From contig NZ_AP027732.1 in NCBI RefSeq assembly GCF_030296615.1, forward strand, positions 1,550,001-1,614,000: a stretch of 64,000 nucleotides of DNA, given 5' to 3'. The position numbers and the translations under genes are program-made. The stretch is from Frondihabitans sucicola. GTDB lineage: Bacteria > Actinomycetota > Actinomycetes > Actinomycetales > Microbacteriaceae. The number at the start of each line of letters is the position of its first letter. Positions within the stretch are counted from its first letter, which is position 1. Shown here piece after piece: positions 1 to 8,316 of the stretch. Below the pieces are notes generated by a model. The model searched no databases. It worked only from the letters and a program-made list of their open reading frames with translations, and was not told the DNA's origin.

Positions 1-645
1 GTACAGGAGTCCGTTCTTCGTCCCGCCGAAGCTGAGGACGTCGACCCCGGCATCCGTCGTGAACTCGCGGAACGAGACGTCGAGGGCGGCCGCGGCGTTC
101 GCGATCCGGGCCCCGTCCATGTGCAGGTGCATGCCCTTGGAGTGGACGTGGTCGGCGATCGCGCGCACCTCGGACGGCGTGTAGAGCGTGCCGAGCTCGG
201 TCGTCTGCGTGATGCTCACGGCGAGCGGCTGGGCCCGGTGCTCGTCGCCCCAGCCCCAGGCCTCGACATCGATCAGCTCGGGCGTGAGCTTGCCGTCCGG
301 CGTCGGCACGGTCAGGAGCTTCAGCCCGGAGATCCGCTCGGGAGCGCCGTTCTCATCGGTGTGGATATGAGCCGTGCTCGTCGCGACGACGGCTCCCCAG
401 CGCGGCAGCATCGACGTCAGTGCCGTCACGTTCGCGCCCGTCCCGTTGAAGACCGGGAACGCTTCCGCCTGCTCGCCGAAGAGACCTTTGACGACCGCCT
501 GCAGTCGGGCCGTGTAGACGTCTTCTCCGTAGGCGATCTGGTGGCCGCCGTTCGCCTCGGCGAGGGCCTCGAGGATCTCGGGGTGAGTGCCGGCGTAGTT
601 GTCGGAAGCGAAACCACGCCAGGAGGCGTCGTGGAGACGGGTCAT
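1..645 (-). CDS. low-specificity L-threonine aldolase (3' end outside window)
   Basis: PLP-dependent lyase of the beta-eliminating lyase/threonine aldolase family, expected to split L-threonine or L-allo-threonine into glycine and acetaldehyde in the cytosol. The visible 215 N-terminal residues include the start motif FASDNYAGTHPEI, the glycine-rich FNGTGANVTAL segment, the substrate loop with HMDGARIANA and the PLP-lysine motif VLSFGGTKNGL near residue 207. Family members are about 340-350 residues long, so about one third is beyond the window edge. The ATG at 645 overlaps the stop of the SDR gene in an ATGA, so the gene is the last of a translationally coupled operon DUF6421-SDR-aldolase. 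Confidence 0.93.
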   Translation of the reverse strand, partial: MTRLHDASWRGFASDNYAGTHPEILEALAEANGGHQIAYGEDVYTARLQAVVKGLFGEQAEAFPVFNGTGANVTALTSMLPRWGAVVATSTAHIHTDENGAPERISGLKLLTVPTPDGKLTPELIDVEAWGWGDEHRAQPLAVSITQTTELGTLYTPSEVRAIADHVHSKGMHLHMDGARIANAAAALDVSFREFTTDAGVDVLSFGGTKNGLLY

Positions 646-1283
646 GAATCGGAGCCTTTCGAAGAGGGGACGAGATCGATGCGAGCGCCGTTGAGCTCGG
701 CCGCGGGCTGGGACCAGAGGGGCAGGATCGCGTCGGCGAGGGTGTCGGGAGAGGTCCCGTCACCACCGATGGCCTTCACGACCACCGTGACGGCTGCGGC
801 GCGTCCGGCCTTCCGCCATCCGGACGCCACCGCCCGCACCCAGGCGTCGGCCGCGGTCTTCACCGTGGCGTAGTTCGCGTTGCTCCAGGTGGGTTCGGCG
901 GCGGTGGACGACCCGATGGCGACGAGACGCCCGTGCTCGGCCGAGCCGAGGTCGTCGTGGAACGCGAGGGTGACCTGCCGGAGAGTGCGCAGGATCCTGC
1001 TCTCCAGCCAGTCGAAGTCGGCCTCCGCCTGGCCGCCCCGCCAGCCGCCCACGAGGTGCACGACTCCGTCGGCCGGGCCGAACTCGGCGCGGACGGCGGC
1101 GGCCAGGGCCAGGGTCTCCTCGGTGGAGGTGAGTTCGACGACGTGGCGGGAGGACGCGTCGACGGAGGCCAGCCGGTCGGCGTTCGTGCCGACGGCCACG
1201 ACGAGGTGCCCGGCCGACAGGAGTGTTCGGCAGACGGCTCGGCCGGCGTCGCCCGTGGCGCCGGTGACGACGATGACGCTCAC
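642..1283 (-). CDS. SDR family NAD(P)-dependent oxidoreductase
   Basis: A 213-residue short-chain dehydrogenase. The N-terminal Rossmann motif VVTGATGDAGRAV (about residues 5-17) and the NANYATVKTAADAW segment with the Tyr-x-x-x-Lys catalytic pair (about residues 135-150) are visible. It starts with GTG overlapping the upstream DUF6421 stop (GTGA) and ends overlapping the aldolase ATG, so all three proteins are made from one coupled message. The substrate is not evident. The constant company of an aldolase acting on beta-hydroxy amino acids suggests an oxidoreductase acting on a related small hydroxy/keto compound, but that is inference. It is somewhat shorter than classical SDRs (about 250). 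Confidence 0.9.
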   Translation of the reverse strand: MSVIVVTGATGDAGRAVCRTLLSAGHLVVAVGTNADRLASVDASSRHVVELTSTEETLALAAAVRAEFGPADGVVHLVGGWRGGQAEADFDWLESRILRTLRQVTLAFHDDLGSAEHGRLVAIGSSTAAEPTWSNANYATVKTAADAWVRAVASGWRKAGRAAAVTVVVKAIGGDGTSPDTLADAILPLWSQPAAELNGARIDLVPSSKGSDS

Positions 1284-2698
1284 GCGGCGACAGCCGTCTC
1301 GGGCGTCGCCGGATCGACGCCGGCCCCGGTGATGCCGGCGGTCGACTCGATCACCGCCGTCATCTTCTTCGCGAGGGCCTCGTAGAACATGCTCAGCGGG
1401 AACTCGTCGTCGAGGACCTTGTCGGTGTAGCCCTTCGGGGGACCGTCCAGCGGCAGGTCGCGCGTGGCCCACGCCGAGGCCGGATGCGGGGTGAGCGTCG
1501 CGGCGACGAGATCGTAGGCCGCGAGCCAGTGTGCGACCTTCGGCCGGTCGATCGACTTCCAGTAGAGCTCGTCGATGGCTGTGCCCAGGGCGATCACGAC
1601 GTCGGGGACTTCGTCCCAGTCGATGGCGAGCTGCGTGTCGGTCCAGTGCAGAACGTGGTGCTGGTGCAGCCAGGCGAACAGCAGCTGGCCGCCGAGACCG
1701 TCGTAGTTGCGCACGCGCGACCCGGTGATCGCGAACCGGAAGATGCGGTCGAACAGGACCGCGTACTGCACGAGCTGGGCGCGCTCGCGGGTCAGGTCGT
1801 CGGTGTCGGCGCTGCGCGTGAGACGCACCGCCTCGCGGTACGCGGTGAGGTCGCAGCGGAGCTCTTCGAGCGAGTAGAGGAAGAACGGCATCCGCTGCTT
1901 GATCATGAAGGGATCGAACGGGAGGTCGCCGCGCATGTGCGTGCGGTCGTGGATGAGATCCCACATCACGAACGTCTCTTCGGCCAGGTGCTGGTCGTCC
2001 AGCAGCCGCGCGGCGTCGGCGGGGAGGTCGAGCTTCGTGATCTCCGACGCCGCCCTGAGCACGCGACGGAATCTGGCCGCCTCGCGGTCGGCGAAGATCG
2101 CGCCCCAGGTGAAGGTCGGGATCTGCCGCATGGCCACCGACTCGGGGAAGAGCACAGCCGAATTGGTGTCGTAGCCCGCCGTGAAGTCGAGGAAGCGGAT
2201 GGGCACGAAGAGCGCGTTCGAGTAGGGGCCCTGCTCGAGCTCCGCGACGAACTCGGGCCAGATCACCTCGACGAGGACCGCTTCGACCAGGCGCGACGTG
2301 CTGCCGTTCTGCGTGTACATGGGGAACACGACCAGGTGCCTCAGCCCGTCGACGCGCTCGCGCTGAGGGTGGAAGGCGACCAGGGAATCGTAGAAGTCGG
2401 GAACGCCGAAGCCGGACCCGGCCCAGCGGTCGAAGTCGACCACGCACTGCGCGAGGTAGTCGTGGTCGTGGGCGAAGGAGGGGGTCAGGATCTCGATCGC
2501 TCGTGTGATCCTGCTCACCAGCGCCTCGGCCGCGTTCCGGTCGGCTGCCTCGGGAACGCTGCCGTCTTGCACCTGCAGTGCCTGGAGCGCGGTCGCCGCG
2601 GCCTTCAGATCGAGCCACGGCGCGGACGTCGCGACGTCTTCGACGACCTCGGGTTCACCGATGATGGCGGGGCGGGTGACATTCGCTGCCTGTGACAT
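1280..2698 (-). CDS. DUF6421 family protein
   Basis: A 472-residue cytosolic protein that I assign to the uncharacterised actinobacterial family DUF6421 from its sequence character and its linkage to SDR and threonine aldolase genes. No signal peptide or membrane segment is seen. It contains a histidine-rich motif DLIHDRTHMRGDLPFDP near residue 250, followed about 25 residues later by SLEELRCDL; the spacing H-x-x-x-H...E resembles a zinc-metallopeptidase-like site with Asp-Arg-Thr between the histidines. The start was set at ATG 2698 because a GGAGG box lies 7 bases upstream; a start 15 codons earlier lacks one. First gene of the three-gene overlapping operon. Biochemical role unknown. Confidence 0.88.
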   Translation of the reverse strand: MSQAANVTRPAIIGEPEVVEDVATSAPWLDLKAAATALQALQVQDGSVPEAADRNAAEALVSRITRAIEILTPSFAHDHDYLAQCVVDFDRWAGSGFGVPDFYDSLVAFHPQRERVDGLRHLVVFPMYTQNGSTSRLVEAVLVEVIWPEFVAELEQGPYSNALFVPIRFLDFTAGYDTNSAVLFPESVAMRQIPTFTWGAIFADREAARFRRVLRAASEITKLDLPADAARLLDDQHLAEETFVMWDLIHDRTHMRGDLPFDPFMIKQRMPFFLYSLEELRCDLTAYREAVRLTRSADTDDLTRERAQLVQYAVLFDRIFRFAITGSRVRNYDGLGGQLLFAWLHQHHVLHWTDTQLAIDWDEVPDVVIALGTAIDELYWKSIDRPKVAHWLAAYDLVAATLTPHPASAWATRDLPLDGPPKGYTDKVLDDEFPLSMFYEALAKKMTAVIESTAGITGAGVDPATPETAVAA

Positions 2699-2793
2699 GG
2701 TTCGACCTCCGATCGTTGCGCGATAACTGCTTGATTCCGGCAAGTATCGGTCAGATCTCGACGTCGCACCATCACCTGTGCAAGGGATCGCCG

Positions 2794-2839
2794 AAAAGCG
2801 GCGCCGCGTCGCAGGATTGCTGCACGTGGCGCCGCTTTC
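2794..2839 (-). terminator. stem-loop terminator after the surface-protein gene
   Basis: Arms AAAGCGGCGCC (2795-2805) and GGCGCCGCTTT (2828-2838) are perfect 11-bp complements around a 22-base loop, and the stem can be extended inward by three pairs. It lies 40 bases downstream of the minus-strand surface-protein stop and is followed in that direction by a short T run. Confidence 0.7.
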
Positions 2840-2878
2840 CGCCGGGTAGTCCGGCAGGAGAGGGCGGCCCGGCGAGTG

Positions 2879-4354
2879 CTACTCGGCGCGGCGGCGCCGG
2901 GCCAGGAGGAGGACGAGGCCGGCGAGGATCGCGACGCCCGCCGTGGCCGTGCCGGCGACGAGCTCACCGCGGTCGGTGCCGGTGAAGGCGAGCCGCTCGC
3001 CGGTCGGGGTGGTGGTCGCAGCCACGGGCGCTCCGGACGGGGCTGCGGCCTCGCCCGCGAGGACCGCGCCGGGCCCGGTCGACGGGGTCGAGATCTCGAC
3101 GACGGCGCCTCCGTCGGACGGATCCGTGACGACGGGGTCGATCGGCGCTCCGGGGTCGATGGGCGTCACGGGCTCGGTCGGGTCGACGGGCTCGACCGGG
3201 TCGGTCGGGTCGACGGGCGTGACCGGGTCGACCGGGGCGTCGGCGACGGTGACGGTGACGGCCGAGGGGCTGCTCTCGTTGCCGAATCCGTCGGTGAGGG
3301 TGACGGAGAGGCGGTTGCTGCCGAGGGGAAGCGCTCCCACCTCGCACGAGAAGGTTCCGCCGCTCACCTCGGTCTCGCAGAGGACACCGCCGCGGTCGTC
3401 GCGGACGATCACGTGCGCGCCCTCCTCGCCCGTGCCGGTCACCGTTGTGTCCGTGCCGGGCAGGATCGTGTCGCCGCCGGGCCCCGTGATGACGGGCGCG
3501 TCGGGTGCTGTCGCGTCCACGACGAAGGTGGCCGAGGAGCGCTGTGTCGAGTCGGTGTCGACCGAGTGCTGCCAGGCGCTGAGAGTCGTCGGGCCATCGG
3601 GCAGCGGAACCGCCGGCACGAAGCTCCAGCTTCCGTCGGAGGAGGCGATCGTCGTGCCGAGCTCCGCCCCGGACCCGTCGAGGACGTGGACGGTCGCACC
3701 CGCCACGCCGGTGCCCGTGATGGTCGGCTTCGCGCCGACGGTCGTGTCGAGAGCGGGCCCGGTGAAGGCCGGAGCGGACAGCGGGACCGGGAGCCGGGTG
3801 GTGAACGTGGTGTTGGGGTTGACGTTCGTGTAGGTGCCGGAGTCGAAGGTCAGCGTGCCTGTCACAGCGTAGACGGTGCCCGGGACGGCATCGGCGGGGA
3901 TCTGCACCATCGGATAGAAGTGCGAGTAGTTGTTCGCCCCGCTGGCAGCGATCGAGTTGGTGTTGCTCTGGGTCAGGCACGCGAGCTGGGCGCCCGCGAG
4001 CGAGCAACCGCGGTTCGCGCTGCCGGCGTTGAAGACGTTCTGCACGGTGCCGGTCGAGAAGGTGGCGCCTTTGTCGACGCTCCAGGAGAGCCGAACGGCA
4101 TTCGCCGGGATCGCCGCGGCGCCCGGCGTATTGGCCACGCGCCAGTAGGAACGCAGGATCTGGCCGGGCAGGACGGCGACGCCGGTCTGGCCGATGAGAC
4201 TGGCGTTGACATCTGTCGCCAGGACGGTGGCGTCGGTCGTGGCCGACCCGGCGCCGGTGGCCGATCCGGTGTCGGCGAACGCGGGCGTCGTCATGCCGGT
4301 CAGGCCCACAAGAAGGGCTGTTCCGAGGCAGGCGGAAGGAAGGGAAAGTCGCAT
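2879..4354 (-). CDS. LAXTG-anchored surface protein with Ig-like repeats
   Basis: A 491-residue exported cell-wall protein. Residues 1-27 are a signal peptide ending TTPAFA. The body has an N-terminal domain of about 170 residues with one Cys pair region (GCSLAGAQLACL), then two bacterial Ig-like modules (ITGTGVAGATVHVLDGSG and the VTGTGEEGAHVIVRD module), then a proline-rich stalk built from PVDPTDPVEP-type units (about residues 375-410). It ends with the sorting signal LAFTG near residue 455, a hydrophobic helix and a RRRRAE tail. LAxTG is the known recognition form of actinobacterial class-E sortases, so covalent anchoring is expected; no sortase gene is in the window. AAGGAGC lies 6 bases before the ATG. 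The ligand is unknown. Confidence 0.87.
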   Translation of the reverse strand: MRLSLPSACLGTALLVGLTGMTTPAFADTGSATGAGSATTDATVLATDVNASLIGQTGVAVLPGQILRSYWRVANTPGAAAIPANAVRLSWSVDKGATFSTGTVQNVFNAGSANRGCSLAGAQLACLTQSNTNSIAASGANNYSHFYPMVQIPADAVPGTVYAVTGTLTFDSGTYTNVNPNTTFTTRLPVPLSAPAFTGPALDTTVGAKPTITGTGVAGATVHVLDGSGAELGTTIASSDGSWSFVPAVPLPDGPTTLSAWQHSVDTDSTQRSSATFVVDATAPDAPVITGPGGDTILPGTDTTVTGTGEEGAHVIVRDDRGGVLCETEVSGGTFSCEVGALPLGSNRLSVTLTDGFGNESSPSAVTVTVADAPVDPVTPVDPTDPVEPVDPTEPVTPIDPGAPIDPVVTDPSDGGAVVEISTPSTGPGAVLAGEAAAPSGAPVAATTTPTGERLAFTGTDRGELVAGTATAGVAILAGLVLLLARRRRAE

Positions 4355-4990
4355 GGCGCGGCTCCTTGGGTCGTCTGTCGAGAGCGGGTCGTGAGATCTG
4401 CGAGTCGACCGGATCGACGCCCGGCGGATGAGATCTCTCTGGTAAACATCCCAGATGCTTATACCCTAAAAGGCTTTCTGCAACATTTCACAATCTTCCT
4501 GGGTAAATCTCAGTTTCGGTGGGGTCAGGGGTACCGCCAGTACCGGTCTGCGGCGTGACTCCCGAGGATGCCGAGATTCTCAATCAGGTTTGTCAAGCCG
4601 AAACGGGGGCTCGAGTTGGTCCTGACTGTCACTCCCTTCCACGTCTTTTTTCGCCTGGAAGGTACGAAGTACCGGCAGGACCGCAGACGGAAGGGCAACC
4701 CGGAGGGTGGCGGAGGAGACATTGTCGGCGCGAAATAAGGGAGCGCAGCGACCGCGTGCCGGCAATGTCGGAGGCGGCGGCGGCTTGCCGCTTGCGTGGA
4801 CGGTGGAGGCCCGTATGCTGCCGAAGGCTTCCAGGCGAAAAAACGCGCAGCGCGACAAGCACTGCGCCGGCCGAAGGCAGGTGACCGCTAGCCGTTCACG
4901 CTTTCCGCATCAGGACACGCCTTCGCATGTCGGCACGGTGACGGTCGTCGCGGTCCACGTGCTCGCTGCGACCTTGCGGTGACGGCCGAG
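4355..4990. other. 636-bp intergenic region without a credible gene
   Basis: The stretch between the surface-protein gene and the 89-residue hypothetical gene has no open frame with convincing codon use. It starts with an AT-richer segment (about 4430-4510) that probably carries the surface-protein promoter, and contains the 198-bp inverted-repeat element annotated separately at 4646-4843. The six overlapping short frames here all run across that palindrome. Confidence 0.6.
4646..4843. repeat. MITE-like imperfect palindrome with 16-bp terminal inverted repeats
   Basis: The ends are perfect inverted copies of TTTTTTCGCCTGGAAG (4646-4661) and CTTCCAGGCGAAAAAA (4828-4843). The interior also folds on itself, for example GACATTGTCGGC near 4720 against GCCGGCAATGTC near 4760. 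No transposase frame is inside. The size (198 bp), perfect ends and non-coding interior match a miniature inverted-repeat element, but no target-site duplication is visible, so a long structured RNA or a decayed insertion end remains possible. Confidence 0.55.
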
Positions 4991-5260
4991 TCAGGTATTC
5001 GGTTCGGTTCTGAAACGGTCTGTCCTGATGACGCTCAGGTTTGGGGCGTCGATTTTGTCGTAGTAGATCGTGACGGTGAGGTATTCATCGTCGGTGGTGA
5101 TCTCGTGCTTAAATGTCATGTCATAGACCTGGACATTTCCGAGTTCGTCGACTGTCGAGGCAACGTTCCGGAGCAGTTCGGAGAAGTGTCCTTGAGCCTC
5201 GTCGGCGTGGACGCTTTGTGAGAAGTGCCACATCGTGCCGTCGCTTCGAGACTCTGTCAT
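4991..5260 (-). CDS. hypothetical protein (89 aa)
   Basis: A small acidic protein beginning MTESRSDGTMWHFSQ, with no signal peptide, membrane segment or motif that I recognise. The alternation of hydrophobic residues in the second half (DEYLTVTIYYDKID) suggests a small beta-sheet domain. Codon use is less G+C-biased than in flanking core genes, matching the next two genes and suggesting transfer. No strong ribosome-binding site precedes ATG 5260, and Met10 is an alternative start. It lies about 100 bases downstream of, and on the same strand as, the phosphoribosyltransferase gene, so cotranscription is possible. Confidence 0.6.
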   Translation of the reverse strand: MTESRSDGTMWHFSQSVHADEAQGHFSELLRNVASTVDELGNVQVYDMTFKHEITTDDEYLTVTIYYDKIDAPNLSVIRTDRFRTEPNT

Positions 5261-5358
5261 GGCAGAAGCGTATCCACTGCCCTACCGGAGCACTGGCGCG
5301 TACCTCGCCGAGGCGCCTCTGCGGCGGGGCCGCCTCCTCGTGTGTGAGGCTGAGCACG

Positions 5359-5901
5359 TCACAAGTCATGGATGTGAATGATCGAGCGCAGGTTGAGGTG
5401 TCTCCTGACTGTGCTCTTTTCGAGTCCGTCGACAACCACAGAGGCTCCAACCCATGCGGCACCGCTCATGTCGACGAGCCTCCATGTGGCTTCGGCTTGA
5501 GCACCTGTGGCGATCCAATCGTCTACAAAAAGTACGCGGTCACCAGACTGCAATAGCGAGCGCCGAAGTCCGAGGTCCAGGTGCCGATCACGGTAATCAG
5601 GTGCCGTAGAGGTTTTCCACCACGAATCGCTGTCCGCGGCTCGAAAAGGATCTTTCCGAACTTCCACAAAGCCGACGCTGAGCGCATTAGCGGTCAGGAC
5701 TCCGAGAAGACTTCCTCGGGATTGCGTTCCGAGTACGACTGTGGGGCGGCTTCCGATATGGAGGTCGGCAAGAGCCCCTCCGATCTCTTGCAGGATGCTG
5801 GCGTCCCTCCACCAGCCCGTAACGTCAGCGCGGTAGTCGGGATCCGTTCGATCGCCCACCCATCGAAAGGATGCTTTCAGGCGATCGCGTAGTTCAGACA
5901 T
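5359..5901 (-). CDS. phosphoribosyltransferase-family protein
   Basis: A 180-residue type I PRTase-fold protein. The PRPP-binding loop is visible as RVLFVDDWIATGAQA (about residues 122-136), matching the hydrophobic-DD-x-x-ATG-x pattern, and an upstream TQSRGSLLG segment (about residues 59-67) corresponds to the pyrophosphate loop. Adenine phosphoribosyltransferase-like proteins are the closest general match, but the flanking sequence differs from housekeeping Apt, and the base or ligand cannot be named. It sits in a lower-G+C island with two unknown genes and an IS110 remnant. It may be a salvage enzyme or a PRTase-derived accessory protein. Confidence 0.75.
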   Translation of the reverse strand: MSELRDRLKASFRWVGDRTDPDYRADVTGWWRDASILQEIGGALADLHIGSRPTVVLGTQSRGSLLGVLTANALSVGFVEVRKDPFRAADSDSWWKTSTAPDYRDRHLDLGLRRSLLQSGDRVLFVDDWIATGAQAEATWRLVDMSGAAWVGASVVVDGLEKSTVRRHLNLRSIIHIHDL

Positions 5902-6026
5902 ATGTCATTTTGACACGGGCACGGTGAAGCACCCCGCTGGATGGCTGACGTCGTCGCTGCACACCGCCCAGCCGCCGAAGGAGCGTCAGTGAGCACTAAC
6001 CTTGCCCAGCCACAGGGTGTCTCTGA

Positions 6027-6452
6027 CTAGCCCAAGTCGATGGTCCAGTCACCACGGAGGTCGCGCGCATTGTCGGCCGCCAGCTCTGAGAAGACACGTG
6101 CCGCAGCTGAGTTGGTTGCCGGGCCAGCGGCACGGAAACGCCGGGGTGCCGGGTTCCGCTCATCAGGGTCGAACTCCACGACGAACTGCGAGCCAAGCTC
6201 GTTCGCCAGGCCGCGCGCTAGTCGGATGCCCTCGTCTCTGTAATACGGCATCGACGCAGCGTCGACGACATAATGGCTGGACACTTCATGGGCGTTGAAG
6301 AAATGCTCCCACGCCTTCATCGCAGCGCTCAGGACTTCGCTGAGATGCGCCTCCTCGTAGGAAACAGGGCCCGAAAACCAGATCACCGTGTCGGCATTAT
6401 CCGGGAATAGTCGCACCACATCCTCGTCGTCCGTTTCAGAAGCCCGACCCAT
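6027..6452 (-). CDS. hypothetical protein (141 aa)
   Basis: Unrecognised soluble protein beginning MGRASETDDEDVVRLF. The middle (EVLSAAMKAWEHFFNAHEVSSHYVVD) looks helical and the C-terminal part is Ala/Arg-rich, ending GDWTIDLG. No export signal or known catalytic motif is visible. It has the same orientation and relaxed codon use as its two downstream neighbours and is flanked upstream by the transposase remnant, so it was probably acquired with them. Confidence 0.6.
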   Translation of the reverse strand: MGRASETDDEDVVRLFPDNADTVIWFSGPVSYEEAHLSEVLSAAMKAWEHFFNAHEVSSHYVVDAASMPYYRDEGIRLARGLANELGSQFVVEFDPDERNPAPRRFRAAGPATNSAAARVFSELAADNARDLRGDWTIDLG

Positions 6453-6484
6453 GCCGCCACATTAGCGTTCGAGACTTCGTCGGC

Positions 6485-7222
6485 CTATTGGTCAAATGCG
6501 GCGATCCACACGGGTCCCCCACGGTCTGTTCCATATTCACGAGCCTCAGCGATGCTGACGGTCGGCCGGCTCGGTGGTCGGCGAGCCATCTTCTGCCGAC
6601 GATCAACGTCCGCGCTGCCCTGGTCTTGATCGAACCGACTGCTCGATTCAGGTTGGGCTTTGGCGGGTGGGAGCGATGGGTCGTACGTGGTGCGGTCTCG
6701 GAGAATTGCCCAGATGACATTGATCCGTCGACGAGCGAGGGCGATCAACGCTTGCTTATGCGATTTACCTTCGCGCCGCTTCCGTTCGTAGAAGGTGCGG
6801 GAGACCGGGCAGGTTCTGGCGGCGATGAACGCCGCCTGGAAGCACGCGTTTAGGAGCCGCCGGTCGTAGCGTCGGGGCCGGTGGTGGTTGCCGGAGATTT
6901 TCCCGGAGTCGCGAGGCACCGGGGCAAGGCCAGCGAAGCTTGCCAGCCGGTCCGGGCTCTCAAATGCGGCGATGTCTGCTCCGACGGCTGCGAGAAAGTC
7001 GGCGGCCAACCGCGGCCCGAACCCGGGCACCGTCATCAGCGGCGCCGCCAGCCGGTTGCTCTTCAAGGCGGTGTCGATCTCGGTTTCGACTTCCGCGAGC
7101 TCGTCACGGATGCGGAGCAGATCGTGGGCGAAGCGGCTGATGATGCGGGCAGCGGCCGCCTCTCCCGTCACGACGGCAGTCTGCTCCTGTTTCATCGGGG
7201 GTGGTGCGCCGTCAACGGCCAT
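6485..7222 (-). pseudogene. IS110-family transposase, C-terminal remnant
   Basis: About 245 codons matching the C-terminal (Transposase_20) half of IS110-family enzymes: LMTVPGFGPRLAADFLAAVG, then FAGLAPVPRDSGKISGN with the conserved Ser region, YDRRLLNACF, and RREGKSHKQALIALARRRIN. The N-terminal DEDD (RuvC-like) domain that normally fills the first 180 or so residues is absent, and a stop codon lies just upstream of the first Met in this frame. The C-terminus carries about 60 extra residues beyond the usual end. It is therefore a decayed copy. It marks the boundary of the 5.0-7.4 kb accessory island; the element ends cannot be placed. Confidence 0.85.
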
Positions 7223-7449
7223 GCCGGCAGTTCCTTACGGGCCGACGTGTTCGCACATCTCAATGAGCGGTCATGCCGTTGCAAGGTCCCGGGCGGCTAA
7301 TCACGGCATGCCGTCAAGCGGCGGAAGGCACTCAGCCATACCCGGGACCCCTGGCGCGTTCCGAAAGCTTACGAAGGCCCCGAATCCACGAGAAAAACTA
7401 TAAGGAAGGCGCTTGACTGGATGGGACATCGCACCCGAAGGAGAAACGC

Positions 7450-8285
7450 ATGCCCACCTCGACCTGGTTCATCACCGGCTGCTCCACCGGCCTCGGCCGA
7501 TCCCTCGCCCGAGCCGTGCTCGAGCGCGGCGACAACGCGGTCGTCACCGCCCGCGACGTCGCGAAAGTGCAGGATCTCGCCGACGCCTTCCCGGAGACGG
7601 CGCTCGCCCTCGCTCTCGATGTGACCGTCGCCGAACAGGTCTCGTCGTCGATCGCCGCCGCCGAAGAGCGCTTCGGCGCCATCGACACGCTGGTCAACAA
7701 CGCCGGCTACGGCTACCGATCGGCCGTCGAGGAGGGCGACCCGGCCGACGTGCGGGCGCTGTTCGACGCCCTCTTCTTCGGGGCCGTCGCGATGATCCGC
7801 GGTGTCCTGCCCGGGATGCGCGCCCGCCGATCCGGCACGATCGTGAACATCTCGTCGATCGGCGCCCGGATCTCACCGGAGGGCTCCGGCTACTACTCGG
7901 CGGCCAAAGCCGCGCTCGAGGGCATGACGGCGTCGCTCCGCAAGGAGGTCGCGCCGCTCGGCATCACGGCGCTGTCCGTCGAGCCCGGCGGATTCCGCAC
8001 GGACTTCGCCGGGCGTTCCCTCACGCAGTCCGCCGAGCCGATCGCCGACTACGCCGACACGGCGGGTCGGCGGCGCATCGAGAACGACACCGCGCACGGC
8101 ACGCAGCCCGGAGACCCGGATCGCGCGGCCGCGGCGATGATCGACGTCGTCGAGAGCGGAAACGCCCCCGGTCTCCTGCTGCTCGGCGACGACGCCTACG
8201 ACGCCTTCCAGGGGTTCTCGACGGGCTCCGGTCGGAGACCGCGGCGTGGGAGGCCACGAGTCGGAGCACCGGTTTCGACAGCTGA
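7450..8285 (+). CDS. SDR family oxidoreductase (apparent frameshift near 8214)
   Basis: Short-chain dehydrogenase/ketoreductase with WFITGCSTGLGRSLAR at residues 6-21, the VNNAGYG motif near residue 84, ISSIGARI before the catalytic YYSAAKAALEG (Tyr-x-x-x-Lys) near residue 157, and the VEPGGFRTDF motif. The frame breaks near the end: after DDAYDAFQGF the expected LDGLRSETAAWEA continues in another frame to a stop at 8285. Adding one C (TTCTCG to TTCCTCG near 8214) restores 278 codons, the usual length. Without that base the frame stays open through the antisense of the next gene, which is an artefact. Convergent with the quinone oxidoreductase gene. Confidence 0.85.
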
Positions 8286-8316
8286 GGTCGAGCTCGCCGT
8301 GGGGCGGGTCCGTGCC

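Noticed and set aside
3160..3260. Tandem DNA repeat in the surface-protein gene
   Set aside because: The repetition reflects the PVDPTDP-type proline-rich stalk in the coding sequence, not an independent DNA element.
6485..7222. Intact IS110 insertion sequence
   Set aside because: The DEDD domain is missing and no element ends can be drawn; only a remnant is supported.
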